64,000 nt of DNA from positions 1 to 64,000 of the forward strand of contig JANQSF010000117.1 of the NCBI GenBank assembly GCA_028284155.1. Direction: 5' to 3'. Numbering within the stretch: position 1 is the stretch's first letter; the number at the start of each line of letters is the position of its first letter. The stretch comes from Phycisphaeraceae bacterium (GTDB lineage Bacteria; Planctomycetota; Phycisphaerae; Phycisphaerales; Phycisphaeraceae). The notes below the pieces were generated by a model, which saw nothing but the letters and a program-made list of their open reading frames with translations, did not search any database and was not told where the DNA came from. Positions 28,629-39,148 of the stretch are shown piece by piece. The position numbers and the translations under genes were made by a program.

Positions 28629-29273
28629 ATGAGTGACCTCACGCCCGACCATACGCTCGACGCCACGCTTCAGGCGGCGGCATCCGGCGACGGCGACGCG
28701 TGGCGTCGACTCGTCGACGCTTACGCTCCGCGCGTCTTCGCCTTGGTCTTGCGACAGTGCGGCGACCGCGAGTTGTCGGAAGAGATCGCTCAGGCGACGT
28801 TTGTCAAAGTCGTGACACACCTGAGCAAGTACAACGAGCAGGGCCGATTCGAGCCGTGGCTGTTCCGCATCGCGATGAACAAGCTGCGGGACGAGATGCG
28901 ACGCCAGAAGCGTCAGGCCCGGCCGATGGACATGAGCCCCGGCAGCGCCCCGGGCAGCACGTCGTCCCGTGGGGGCGGCGGGCAATGGGCGGCTGTGCAC
29001 GACAACGTTGCTGACGACAAGTTGACCAGCCAGGACACCCCGCTCGAGCAGTTGACCCGTGGCGAGCAGATCGAGGAACTACGACGCGTCATCTCGACGA
29101 TGACAGAAGCAGACCAGGAAGTGCTCTACCTGAGGCACACCGCCGGGCTGAGCTTCGCGGAGATCGCCGAAACGCTCGAACAACCCTTGGGCACGGTGCT
29201 GGCCCGCGGCCACCGGGCGTTGATCAAACTGCGAAAGCTCATGCTCGAAAGCGAGCCGGAGCCAACGACCTGA
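28629..29273 (+). CDS. ECF-type RNA polymerase sigma factor
   Basis: 214 aa. Region 2 reads WRRLVDAYAPRVFALVLRQC, then ELSEEIAQATFVKVV and FEPWLFRIAMNKLRDEMRRQKR. A glycine/serine-rich linker of about 40 residues follows. Region 4 reads EADQEVLYLRHTAGLSFAEI and then AETLEQPLGTVLARGHRALIKLRK, a helix-turn-helix that contacts the -35 box. The ATG at 28629 gives the usual short ECF N-terminus. It is followed by a one-TM protein (gap 102 bases) and a secreted helical protein, a typical planctomycete sigma / anti-sigma / periplasmic layout. The signal is unknown. Confidence 0.9.
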   Translation: MSDLTPDHTLDATLQAAASGDGDAWRRLVDAYAPRVFALVLRQCGDRELSEEIAQATFVKVVTHLSKYNEQGRFEPWLFRIAMNKLRDEMRRQKRQARPMDMSPGSAPGSTSSRGGGGQWAAVHDNVADDKLTSQDTPLEQLTRGEQIEELRRVISTMTEADQEVLYLRHTAGLSFAEIAETLEQPLGTVLARGHRALIKLRKLMLESEPEPTT

Positions 29274-29375
29274 CCGGCCGAAGCGAGCAATGAATCTGAC
29301 GACGCATTAAACGACCCCGACGTTTCGTTAGACCCGCGAATTCCATAGAATGCCCCGCACGAACTGAGCCCTGCC

Positions 29376-30002
29376 ATGACCCGGCCCAACGACCCCAACG
29401 CGCACCCGACCGAATCACCGAACGACCCGGTGCTGACACCGTTGCTCGACGAGGCGCTTTCCGCCAAGTCGTCTGACGTGCGTGCCTCGGCCGACCTGTC
29501 GGACGGCGTGATTGCCGCGACGGCCCACCACTTCGCGCCGCCCAGCGACGCGACGCTCGACCCGCTGCTGGACGAAGCTCTGACGCCAAGCGACGTGCCC
29601 GCGGACCTGACGACCACGATCTACGCGGCGACCCGCGAGCACTTCGAAGAGAGCGCCGTGCTGGCACGGCTGACGCCCGGTCGATGGACGGCTTGGTCGG
29701 CCGCGGCGGCGATCGTGCTGATCATCGCCGGTGTCTGGGTATTCGGCCCGGAGACAAACAAGATTGAGCCGGCGCCGCACTTGGCCGAACTGGAAGAACA
29801 ATTCAACGAGCGAACTGACATCGTCCTGGGCGTGAAAGACCCGGAGCATGAGTCGTTTGAAGTGCCGGCCATCGACACGCAGTTGAGCCAACTCGGCGTG
29901 ACGGCCGACCGGATCGAGGCCGGCTTCGAAGCCGCCAGCGAATTGGATGAGACATTCGCCGCGCTCGACCAGACTCTCCGCGAGGAACTCGGCGGCCTGT
30001 AA
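29376..30002 (+). CDS. Single-TM protein, probable anti-sigma factor
   Basis: 208 aa with one transmembrane helix (~104-123, WTAWSAAAAIVLIIAGVWVF). The cytoplasmic part holds an internal duplication: LTPLLDEALSAKSSDV with DLSDGVIAATAHHF (~18-53), and LDPLLDEALTPSDV with DLTTTIYAATREHF (~59-90). The external part is acidic and helical (LAELEEQFNERTDIVLG, LDQTLREELGGL). Position directly after an ECF sigma gene and the one-TM layout suggest an anti-sigma factor. No zinc-binding HxxxCxxC motif is present, so it would not be a ZAS-type anti-sigma. The role is an inference from context. Confidence 0.65.
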   Translation: MTRPNDPNAHPTESPNDPVLTPLLDEALSAKSSDVRASADLSDGVIAATAHHFAPPSDATLDPLLDEALTPSDVPADLTTTIYAATREHFEESAVLARLTPGRWTAWSAAAAIVLIIAGVWVFGPETNKIEPAPHLAELEEQFNERTDIVLGVKDPEHESFEVPAIDTQLSQLGVTADRIEAGFEAASELDETFAALDQTLREELGGL

Positions 30003-30032
30003 GGGCTGACCGATGCCCCTTGGAACAGGATC

Positions 30033-30842
30033 ATGTTGCCCACCCCCTCCAGCAAGTCGTTTGCCTTGATCGTGGCGTTCACGCTTGTCATGTGGTGTGT
30101 CGCCGACAGTGTGGCCCGCTCGCAGAACAAAGCGGGTAGGAAAGATGACGGCGCCAAGTCGCAGCAGCCGACCGATGCGGCGGGGCGTTCACACGACCGG
30201 GACAAGGCCGATCGGCCGAACGCTCCTGCGCGCTCGGGCGAACGTCGATTCGGCCGACACCGCCCCAGCAGTTCCGACAGCTTCTTCAAGGGCAACAGCA
30301 AGCCGTTCCCGGAGCCCTTCGATACCGAAGAGAAGGCGCTGGCCGAAGGCGTCCGCATGTTCAAGCTCATGCAGGGGCCGGAGATGACCAAACGCCTCGA
30401 CGAGGCACTCAAGAGCCACCCGGAAAAGGTGCACGGCATTGTCAAGCGGGCCTGGCCGCGTCTGAGCGTGCTGTTCGATAACGAAAAGCGTGACCCGAAG
30501 ATGTTCAACCTGCGCATCGCCGAGCAGCGCGACAGCATGCGCGTCCGCTACCTGTTTTACAAGTTGAAAGACGCGAGCGAGAAAAAGGATACGGTCGCGG
30601 TCTCGAAGTACCAGAATGAACTCCGCGACGTGTTCGCCCGACGGTTCGATACACGCATGGCCATCCGCCAGCACGAGTTGGAAGCACTCGAGCGGCGCAT
30701 CAAATCGATGCGTGACGAGATGGCGAAGATGAAGAGTGGTCGCCAGCAGTACATCGATCAGATGATCGAACGCGGCAGTCGCTGGTCGTCCGCACCCGGC
30801 AGCCGTCGGCCGGGCCGGCCGGATAAGCCGAAGCAGGACTGA
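30033..30842 (+). CDS. Exported helical protein of the sigma-factor operon
   Basis: 269 aa. The N-terminal hydrophobic segment (SFALIVAFTLVMWCVADSVA) is a signal peptide or anchor. A ~65-residue low-complexity basic linker follows (rich in R, D, S, Q), then an all-helical domain: FDTEEKALAEGVRMFKLM, MTKRLDEALKSHPEKV, YLFYKLKDASEKKD and a final coiled coil (HELEALERRIKSMRDEMAKM). The size and helical repeats recall CpxP/Spy-like periplasmic sensors, but no motif such as LTxxQ was found. It lies 30 bases after the probable anti-sigma gene with an AGGA-like site, so the three genes look like one transcript. A sensor or chaperone role is an inference. Confidence 0.65.
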   Translation: MLPTPSSKSFALIVAFTLVMWCVADSVARSQNKAGRKDDGAKSQQPTDAAGRSHDRDKADRPNAPARSGERRFGRHRPSSSDSFFKGNSKPFPEPFDTEEKALAEGVRMFKLMQGPEMTKRLDEALKSHPEKVHGIVKRAWPRLSVLFDNEKRDPKMFNLRIAEQRDSMRVRYLFYKLKDASEKKDTVAVSKYQNELRDVFARRFDTRMAIRQHELEALERRIKSMRDEMAKMKSGRQQYIDQMIERGSRWSSAPGSRRPGRPDKPKQD

Positions 30843-30964
30843 CGGCTCTACTAATCAATCGAGAGACCGGGAAAGCCGAACGTTGACGTGCGGCGTGACT
30901 TCCGACTGTTCAGACGCCACCCCGGCGCGGTCACAAACCACTCATACAAAGTAAACCAGAGCCC

Positions 30965-30992
30965 TTGACCCGGCGTTCCAGCCGCCTATCCT
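30965..30992 (+). promoter_or_regulatory. Probable sigma-70 promoter of the EF-G gene
   Basis: TTGACC (30965-30970) and TATCCT (30987-30992) are 16 bases apart and lie in the 475-base gap upstream of the EF-G gene. The match is fair (4-5 of 6 at each box). It would give a leader of more than 300 bases. Confidence 0.4.
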
Positions 30993-31057
30993 TTGCCCGC
31001 CGCTGCTTCAGCCAACCCCCGGGTCTGGCCGATAAACCCAGCGACGAGAGGCTCACC

Positions 31058-31144
31058 ATGAGGCGACCTATTAAAACAGGCAAGGCTGGGGGTGATCGGT
31101 ACATCGCCGCCGCCCCCCGCCCGTGGAAGCATCCCTTGGCTTAG
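31058..31144 (+). CDS. Possible short leader ORF before EF-G
   Basis: A 28-codon frame starting ATG at 31058 ([20 protein letters not shown]...) with GAGAGG 7 bases upstream and ending at TAG. It lies between the probable promoter and the EF-G gene. It could be a leader peptide controlling EF-G expression, or chance. No comparison is available. Confidence 0.25.
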   Translation: MRRPIKTGKAGGDRYIAAAPRPWKHPLA

Positions 31145-31317
31145 CCTCGGCCCCGCAGCAACCCATCGGGCCGACCGCCGAAGCGAGCAACGACGCCCGC
31201 TCCGGTCCCGCCAAGGCCCGACGTAACCCAACATCGACAAACTACCCCAAACCCACCGACCGCGTGGGGACCAGCGTCCCTCGTTCACGCGGCCGACCCT
31301 TGCAAAGGATCGCCGTT

Positions 31318-33432
<2,115 letters not shown>

Positions 33433-33463
33433 GTCGGTTGCAACTCAATACAGTTTGAACACC

Positions 33464-33500
33464 GAAGCCCACGGACTCCAATCCGTGGGCTTCTGTCTTG
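33464..33500 (+). terminator. Intrinsic terminator after fusA
   Basis: A perfect 12-base stem GAAGCCCACGGA / TCCGTGGGCTTC with a 6-base loop is followed by TGTCTTG. It sits 31 bases after the fusA stop and only 29 bases before the next ATG. Confidence 0.8.
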
Positions 33501-33522
33501 ACCCGCACCTAAACTCACCCCC

Positions 33523-35505
33523 ATGGCTGTCGTTACCGCCGCCAATGTCGTGCTTGCGTTCGGTGATCGTCACGTGCTTGACGGCGCAAACCTGACGCTT
33601 GCGCCGGGTGAACACGTCGGCATGGTCGGGCGGAACGGGTGTGGCAAGTCGACGCTGATGAAACTCATCGCCGGACTCGGCGGCCTCAAGCCGCAGGCCG
33701 GTCAGATTCAGGTCGCCCGCGGCGCGACGGTCGGCTACCTGCACCAGGACCCCGACCTCGACGCCGACCGCACGCTCCGCCAGGAGGCCGGCCGAGCGTT
33801 TGACCACCTTAACGCGCTGCACGCCAAACTCGACGGGCTCACGCACGACATGGCCGAGGCGTCCGGCGACGCGCTCGAACGCCTGCTCAAGCAGTACGAG
33901 CAGGTCGAGCACGAGGTTGAGGCGGCCGGCGGTTACGCCGTCGATCACAAGATCGAAGCGACACTCCACGGCGTCGGCCTCGGTGACGAAACATTCGACG
34001 TGCCGGTGTCAGGCCTGTCCGGCGGGCAGCGCGGACGACTCGCGCTGGCCAAGCTGTTGCTCTCCGAACCCGACGTGCTGCTGCTGGATGAACCGACCAA
34101 CCACCTGGACATCGCCGGCCGACAGTGGCTTGAAGAGTACCTGACCGGCTACGGCGGCGCGGTCATCGTCATCAGCCACGACCGTTGGCTGCTCAACCGC
34201 GCCGTCACGAAGATCTACGAGATCGAAGAAGGCCGTGTGTATGAATACCCCGGCAACTACGACCAGTACCGCGAACTGCGCGCCGAGCGCCGCGCGGCAC
34301 TGCTGCGTCAATACGAAAAGCAACAGGAAAAGGTCAAGCGCGAGCAGGCGTACATCGACCGATACCGCGCGGGCCAACGTTCGCGACAAGCCAAGGGCCG
34401 CGAGAAACGACTCGACCGGTTCCGTCGCGACGACATGATGGACCGCCCGATCGAGCAGGGCGACGTGGCCATCCGCATGCGGCCCGTCCCACGTTGCAGC
34501 GAGCAGGTCATCACGGCTGAACATGTGCGCAAGGCGTACGACGGCGTTACGCTGTTCAACGACGTGACGATCACGATCAAGCGCGGCGACCGGATCGGCG
34601 TGATCGGCCCGAACGGCGCGGGCAAGTCGACGCTCGTGCGTTGCCTGATCGGCGAACAGGCGGCCGACGGCGGCACGTCGCGTATCGGGTCGGGCGTCGA
34701 GCTTGGGCATTACCGGCAGACGCACGAACACATGAACCTGGACGCGACGGTGGTCGAGTACCTCCAGCGTTTCGTGCCTAACGAGACCGAGCAAGAGGCC
34801 CGCGATTTGGCCGGCGCGTTTCTGTTCAGCGGGCTGGACCAGGACAAGCCGCTGGGCGTGCTGTCCGGCGGCGAGCGCAGCCGGGCGGCGTTGGCGGGCC
34901 TGGTCGTCGCGGGCCACAACGTGCTCGTGCTCGACGAGCCGACCAACCACCTGGACATCCCCAGCGCCGAGCGGCTCGAAGACGCCCTCCGTCACTTCAC
35001 GCGCGACACGAAAGGCTACGGCCAAAACGCCCTGCAAGGCGGCGGGACGCTCATCCTCATCACGCACGACCGGATGCTGCTGGACGACCTGGTCGACCAG
35101 TTGATCGTGCTGGACGGCCTGGGCGGCGCGAAGCATTTTCTTGGGACGTACAGCGACTACATCGAAAGCCTGCGCGCGGCCGTGCGTCAGGACACGACGC
35201 CCAAGCCACAGCCCAAACCACGCAACAAGTCGTCGAAGAAGAAGGGCAAGACGACGAAGACCGAGTCCACTCCGGGGGCGAGGGCGAAGCGCAAACAGAC
35301 GGCGTTGTCGCTGGTCAAGCAGGAAGACCTCGAAGCACGCATCGAAAAGATCGAGGGCCAGATCGAACAGGTCGACGCGCAGCTCGCCGACCCGGACACT
35401 TACCGCGACCCGGAAAAAGCCAAAAAGTTGCAGCTCAAACGCGAAGAACTTGCGGCCGACCTTGAGCCGCTTGAAGAAGAATGGATGGCGCGCGCGGAGC
35501 CGTGA
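33523..35505 (+). CDS. ABC-F family ATPase
   Basis: 660 aa with two ABC domains and no membrane segments. First domain: Walker A GRNGCGKST (36-44), signature LSGGQRGRLALAKLL, Walker B VLLLDEPTNHLD. Second domain: GPNGAGKST, LSGGERSRAALAGL, VLVLDEPTNHLD. Between them is the arginine/lysine-rich linker (QQEKVKREQAYIDRYRAGQ) that reaches toward the ribosomal P site in this family. The C-terminus has a basic stretch followed by a coiled coil (ALSLVKQEDLEARIEKIEGQ), as in the Uup branch. ABC-F proteins act on ribosomes, relieving stalls or conferring antibiotic resistance. The exact subfamily is not assigned. The start codon lies just after the fusA terminator, so its transcript starts within or before that short gap. 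Confidence 0.92.
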   Translation: MAVVTAANVVLAFGDRHVLDGANLTLAPGEHVGMVGRNGCGKSTLMKLIAGLGGLKPQAGQIQVARGATVGYLHQDPDLDADRTLRQEAGRAFDHLNALHAKLDGLTHDMAEASGDALERLLKQYEQVEHEVEAAGGYAVDHKIEATLHGVGLGDETFDVPVSGLSGGQRGRLALAKLLLSEPDVLLLDEPTNHLDIAGRQWLEEYLTGYGGAVIVISHDRWLLNRAVTKIYEIEEGRVYEYPGNYDQYRELRAERRAALLRQYEKQQEKVKREQAYIDRYRAGQRSRQAKGREKRLDRFRRDDMMDRPIEQGDVAIRMRPVPRCSEQVITAEHVRKAYDGVTLFNDVTITIKRGDRIGVIGPNGAGKSTLVRCLIGEQAADGGTSRIGSGVELGHYRQTHEHMNLDATVVEYLQRFVPNETEQEARDLAGAFLFSGLDQDKPLGVLSGGERSRAALAGLVVAGHNVLVLDEPTNHLDIPSAERLEDALRHFTRDTKGYGQNALQGGGTLILITHDRMLLDDLVDQLIVLDGLGGAKHFLGTYSDYIESLRAAVRQDTTPKPQPKPRNKSSKKKGKTTKTESTPGARAKRKQTALSLVKQEDLEARIEKIEGQIEQVDAQLADPDTYRDPEKAKKLQLKREELAADLEPLEEEWMARAEP

Positions 35506-35510
35506 TCACC

Positions 35511-35581
35511 GTAGGGTGGGCACTGCCCACCATATTTTACATCGCGTCGCCGTGATCTGTGGTGGGCAGTGCCCACCCTAC
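35511..35581. repeat. Two-arm palindromic repeat (GGTGGGCAGTGCCCACC type)
   Basis: Two perfect 21-base inverted arms (35511-35531 and 35561-35581) are separated by 29 bases. Each arm contains its own palindrome (GGTGGGCA/TGCCCACC), so each can fold alone or the two can pair. It lies between convergent genes and its last base touches the stop codon of the next gene. It may act as a bidirectional terminator; the form suggests a dispersed repeat family. Confidence 0.85.
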
Positions 35582-35582
35582 G

Positions 35583-35906
35583 TCATTTCTTGCGACGGGC
35601 CAATCGTTCGGCATCAACGCGTTCGATCTCAGCGACGGTTTCACACCACTCTGAATCGTTCATTGCGTATTGAATGTTTTTTGGTATGCCGGGACGCTTG
35701 CCCCATCGATATCCACCAGCCTTGGTTTCGCAAAGCTCCTTGTGCCATGCAATCAAGTCGTATCCGTGATCACATCCACACATTTGGACGAGCATCCGGT
35801 GTCCTTCGCGGATTCTTTGCTCCCTAGAAGCCGTTCTGCCCCAGCCCATCGGCGGAAAGTGGCCGCAGACTAGACGGAAAGCAACCTGTGCAGGAAGTAG
35901 ACGCAT
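35583..35906 (-). CDS. Hypothetical protein
   Basis: 107 aa from the ATG at 35906 (a GTG 21 bases upstream is possible). It is basic at the C-terminus (EIERVDAERLARRKK) and contains MCGCDHGYDLIAWHKELCE, with clustered Cys and His that could bind a metal. It also has GYRWGKRPGIPKNIQYAMNDSEW. No family was recognised. A small nuclease or DNA-binding role would be a guess. The gene stands alone between a palindromic repeat and the TolB-like gene. Confidence 0.5.
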   Translation of the reverse strand: MRLLPAQVAFRLVCGHFPPMGWGRTASREQRIREGHRMLVQMCGCDHGYDLIAWHKELCETKAGGYRWGKRPGIPKNIQYAMNDSEWCETVAEIERVDAERLARRKK

Positions 35907-35941
35907 GACTTGTGAACGCAAGGCCACCGACCTTACCTATA

Positions 35942-37006
35942 TCAATCCCCCCTATAAACCCAATCCGCGATCCACAACTGGCTCGTCACTTCGCCGTCGC
36001 GGTTCTTGCCGCGCTTGGACGTCCACATCAGCTTCTTGCCGTCAGGGCTGAACACGGGCAGGACGTCGGCGCCGAAGGTGTAGGTGACGCGCTGTTTCTT
36101 GCGCGTCTCGATGTTCATCAGGTACAGCTCGTAGTTGTAGTGGCCGTGCTTCGACGTGGACCAGATGATGTGCTTGCCGTCCGGGTGCCAGTACGGGCCC
36201 CAGTTGACGTCGTTGTTGTCGGTCAGTTGAATCTCCTGCCCACTTCCGGGTTTGGCGTCGGCGGGGATGATGAAGACTTGAAGATACTTGCGGCGTCGCA
36301 CCTCGCCGCGGAAGACGACCCACTTGCCGTCGGGTGAGAAGAACGGCCCGCCGTCGTAGCCGGGCGAGTCCGTCAATTGCCGCTTGTTGCCGCCGTCGGC
36401 GTCCATGATGTAGATGTCGCCGCTGCCGCTGACGAACGAGCAGTAAACGACCTGCTTGCCATCGGGCGAGTAAGACCCCTCGGCGTCGTAGCCGGCCGCC
36501 TTGGTCAGTTGCTTCAACCCGCTGCCGTCGAGGTTGGCCTCGAAGATGTCCATGAACGGGTCGAACGCCCACGAGTACGAACGCCGGCGCGGGTTGCGAC
36601 GCAACTCGGCCAGTCGTTTCAGTTCCTTATCGACCTCTTCGTCGCGATTGGGGTCGAGGTGGCTGGACGCGTAAATGATCTTCTTGCTGCTCGGGTGGTA
36701 GTACGCGCAGGTCGTTCGGCCGTGGCCGGTGGAGACGAGCGTTTCCTTGCCCGTTTTCATGTCGCGGGTGTAGATCTGATAGAACGGGTTTTTGCCGCGG
36801 ATCGACTGGTAGATGATCGACTTCATGTCGGGCGAGAAGTAGCCCTCGCCGGTCTTGCCGATGTCGGTGACCTGGCGGACGTTGGCCAAGAACTTCGACT
36901 CGCGTTTGGCGGCCTCAGCCGGGTCGAGTCGTTCAAACGGGGCACCGCCGGGGGCGCCGGGCTGGGCGAGCAGGGCGGCGGTGAGCGTCAGGGTGGAAAG
37001 CAGCAA
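35942..37006 (-). CDS. Exported TolB-like (PD40) beta-propeller protein
   Basis: 354 aa if begun at the TTG at 37006. That TTG is preceded by AAAGGA 6 bases upstream and starts a clean signal peptide (LLSTLTLTAALLAQPGAPGG). The longer frame to 37150 adds a proline-rich N-terminus without a signal. The mature protein is a WD40-like PD40 propeller with repeated blades: GEGYFSPDMKSIIYQS, GSYSPDGKQVVYCSF, GPFFSPDGKWVVFRG, GPYWHPDGKHIIWST and LPVFSPDGKKLMWTS. These match the TolB C-terminal repeat, but no TolB N-terminal domain is present and no tol-pal genes are nearby. A periplasmic scaffold or binding role is inferred. Confidence 0.85.
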   Translation of the reverse strand: MLLSTLTLTAALLAQPGAPGGAPFERLDPAEAAKRESKFLANVRQVTDIGKTGEGYFSPDMKSIIYQSIRGKNPFYQIYTRDMKTGKETLVSTGHGRTTCAYYHPSSKKIIYASSHLDPNRDEEVDKELKRLAELRRNPRRRSYSWAFDPFMDIFEANLDGSGLKQLTKAAGYDAEGSYSPDGKQVVYCSFVSGSGDIYIMDADGGNKRQLTDSPGYDGGPFFSPDGKWVVFRGEVRRRKYLQVFIIPADAKPGSGQEIQLTDNNDVNWGPYWHPDGKHIIWSTSKHGHYNYELYLMNIETRKKQRVTYTFGADVLPVFSPDGKKLMWTSKRGKNRDGEVTSQLWIADWVYRGD

Positions 37007-37261
37007 GGGGCGTCCTTTCTCAATGAGCAAAGGGGAAGGCCAACTAAAGGCCGATTCGGGCGTGCCCTTCCGGGGGCGAGTCGGGGGGGGCGGGTTATCT
37101 ATTTTAACCAACCCGCACACGGCCACGCGGTTTGCAGATGAAAGCGGCATTTCGTTGGCCGATCACTTCCGCGAACGGGGAACGGTGATACATCCAGAGT
37201 AACGCCGACGTTCGGGCGACCGCAACGCTCGGCTTCACTCATCCCTGTTTCGGACAACACC

Positions 37262-38182
37262 GTGCCCCCCACCCCGAGCCAACCCGTGGTGCGCGATCGC
37301 TGCGCCCTCGCTCGACGGACCGCCCGCCTCATGGGCGCGCCGCGCACGGCCTTTTCACTGATCGAGTTGCTCATCGTTATCGCGATCATCGCGATGCTCA
37401 TGAGCATCCTGCTGCCCGCGCTGAGCAATGCGCGGTGCAAGGCCAAGATCGCCAAGTGGAACGTCTTTATCCACAGCATTCAGTCGGACGACGGCCTGGT
37501 GGCGTTGTACCGGTTTGACCCACAATCGACGGGGCGCGAGAACCGCGTGCCCAACGTCGCGTTCACCCCGCTTGCGCAAGACCACGACCGCCCGCCCAGC
37601 GACCTGGACGGCATCGCCGTCAACGCCGTCGTTTCGACCGTCGGCCGATGTGGCAAGGGCGGCATGTACTTTGACGGGTCGAGCACGTACGTCGATTGCG
37701 GGCGGAACGAAAGCCTCGACCTCGGCCACCGGTTTACGGTCATGGCGTGGGTGTACCGCGTCGAGCCGGGGTCGTTCTCCGAGGGCATTGTCAACACGCA
37801 CAGCTCCGTGCTTGACACGGGCCTCACGTTCTTCATCTTCTCGCACCGGCTGGTCCTGCAATGGGGCGACGGCGGCGGCGGTTGGCCTTACAGCGGTACG
37901 CGGCTGTCGAAGCAGCGCATCCCGTTCGGCGAATGGGTTCACCTCGCGGCGGTGCGCGACCGGACGGAGATGAAGTACTACATCAACGGGCAACTGGACA
38001 GCACGTTCACCGTCGGGGCGAACGCGCTGAAGATCGGGCCGAACAACCTCTGGCTCGGCGCGGATACGAACATCCCCGGCGCGAGCCACCTGCGCGGGTA
38101 CATCGACGAAGTGGTGATCTACTCACGTGCGCTCAGTGATTACGAAGTGAGCCGGTTTCACAAGGCGGGGGCGATTGAGTGA
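37262..38182 (+). CDS. Pseudopilin-like protein with LamG domain
   Basis: 306 aa from GTG 37262, or 283 from ATG 37331. The segment AFSLIELLIVIAIIAMLMSI followed by LLPALSNAR is a type IV prepilin/pseudopilin N-terminus, with the G/A-F-x-L-I-E cleavage pattern. The rest is a LamG/concanavalin-like domain: LVALYRFDP, GGMYFDGSSTYVDCG, FTVMAWVYR, EWVHLAAVRDRTEMKYYING and HLRGYIDEVVIYSRAL. This fusion is common in Phycisphaerae and gives a surface lectin-like domain presented through a pilin-type leader. Alanine instead of glycine at the cleavage site (APRTAF) is unusual for prepilin peptidase. No secretion or pilus genes are adjacent. Confidence 0.85.
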   Translation: MPPTPSQPVVRDRCALARRTARLMGAPRTAFSLIELLIVIAIIAMLMSILLPALSNARCKAKIAKWNVFIHSIQSDDGLVALYRFDPQSTGRENRVPNVAFTPLAQDHDRPPSDLDGIAVNAVVSTVGRCGKGGMYFDGSSTYVDCGRNESLDLGHRFTVMAWVYRVEPGSFSEGIVNTHSSVLDTGLTFFIFSHRLVLQWGDGGGGWPYSGTRLSKQRIPFGEWVHLAAVRDRTEMKYYINGQLDSTFTVGANALKIGPNNLWLGADTNIPGASHLRGYIDEVVIYSRALSDYEVSRFHKAGAIE

Positions 38183-38204
38183 TGTTCAGTTAATCGGACA
38201 CTTG

Positions 38205-38280
38205 GGTGCCACTGGCGGCTTGACCGCCAGTGCATTAGCCGATCGACAACAACACTGGCGGGCAAGCCGCCAGTGGCACC
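38205..38280. repeat. Two-arm palindromic repeat (GCCACTGGCGGCTTG type)
   Basis: The inverted arms GGTGCCACTGGCGGCTTG (38205-38222) and CAAGCCGCCAGTGGCACC (38263-38280) match perfectly. Each arm also lies beside its own hairpin (ACTGGCGG / CCGCCAGT at 38211-38231 and again at 38253-38274). The architecture equals that of the 35511-35581 repeat, but the sequence is unrelated. It lies just after the pseudopilin-LamG gene. Confidence 0.85.
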
Positions 38281-38325
38281 GGGAATGAAGCAAGCGCTGC
38301 GAACACTCGGATTGATTGACTCACC

Positions 38326-39048
38326 ATGCTGACCGTGTTCACGTCCATCCCGATGATCGTGCTGCTCGGCCTGGCCGGGTGGTTCGGCGTACGGCGAATG
38401 GGGCATGGGCCGACCGACTGGTGGGCGTGGACGTTGCTGATTTCAGGCGGCGTGGGTGCGCTGATGGGCGTCACACGCATGATCACGCACGAGGGCAAGG
38501 CGATTGAGTCACGCCGCGTGGCGATCGAGTCGCGGGAGACGGACCTCGACGTCTGTCTGGTGTTCGTCGGCAGACAGATCGCCGAACGACGCGAGGGCAG
38601 CCGGGTGCTCTTGCTGACCAACGACCCGACGCTGGTCGACCGGATCACCGAAACGTTGACCGACGGGTTGGACGACGGCGACGCGAGCGTAAAGGTGCGC
38701 GTGCTCAAGCCGACGCCGACACCGCAGCAATGGGCTGACCAGTTCGTCGCGGCGGTGAACGCGCACCCCGATTGCGACACGGTCGTGAGCACGTTCGACC
38801 TGCCGCGCGGGGTCGACCCGCTGGCGCATCTTTCGACCGTGCAGAGCGGGCGGGCGCGCATGATCGTACTGAACGGCGACCCCCATCGGCTGCGCAAGGC
38901 CGTGGCGAACGGCGCGGTGTCGCTGGTCGTGCGTCGGCCGATCGCCGTCGAAGATGAAGACGCCAACGGCGACAACGAACTGACCGAGGATGACGACTTC
39001 TACCGCCTGTTCGGGTGGATCGATCGCGAGCGCCCCAAACTGCAGTGA
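38326..39048 (+). CDS. Conserved-type membrane protein
   Basis: 240 aa. Two transmembrane helices lie near the N-terminus (~3-22 and ~32-50). They are followed by a soluble cytoplasmic domain with alternating strands and helices: DLDVCLVFVGRQIAE, SRVLLLTNDPTLVDRITETL, ADQFVAAVNAHPDCDTVVST and ARMIVLNGDPHRLRKAV. The pattern resembles a Rossmann-like or receiver-like fold that has lost family signatures. The C-terminus is acidic. It is not recognised. A perfect hairpin terminator follows 38 bases after the stop. Confidence 0.65.
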   Translation: MLTVFTSIPMIVLLGLAGWFGVRRMGHGPTDWWAWTLLISGGVGALMGVTRMITHEGKAIESRRVAIESRETDLDVCLVFVGRQIAERREGSRVLLLTNDPTLVDRITETLTDGLDDGDASVKVRVLKPTPTPQQWADQFVAAVNAHPDCDTVVSTFDLPRGVDPLAHLSTVQSGRARMIVLNGDPHRLRKAVANGAVSLVVRRPIAVEDEDANGDNELTEDDDFYRLFGWIDRERPKLQ

Positions 39049-39085
39049 ATGATGGGCCGTGGAGGGGGTGTTGGGATGAGTGACG

Positions 39086-39116
39086 CCGCCGGGCCGAAAG
39101 GCCCGGCGGTTGTCAT
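39086..39116 (+). terminator. Intrinsic terminator
   Basis: A perfect 10-base stem CCGCCGGGCC / GGCCCGGCGG is closed by a GAAA tetraloop and followed by TTGTCATTT. It terminates the membrane-protein gene upstream. Confidence 0.75.
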
Positions 39117-39148
39117 TTCATCGAATTCAACAGAGACGGATCTGCGTG

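Noticed and set aside
31123-31317. 65-residue N-terminal extension of EF-G
   Set aside because: EF-G homologues begin at the equivalent of [12 protein letters not shown]; the extension is low complexity and the AAGGA site lies before 31318.
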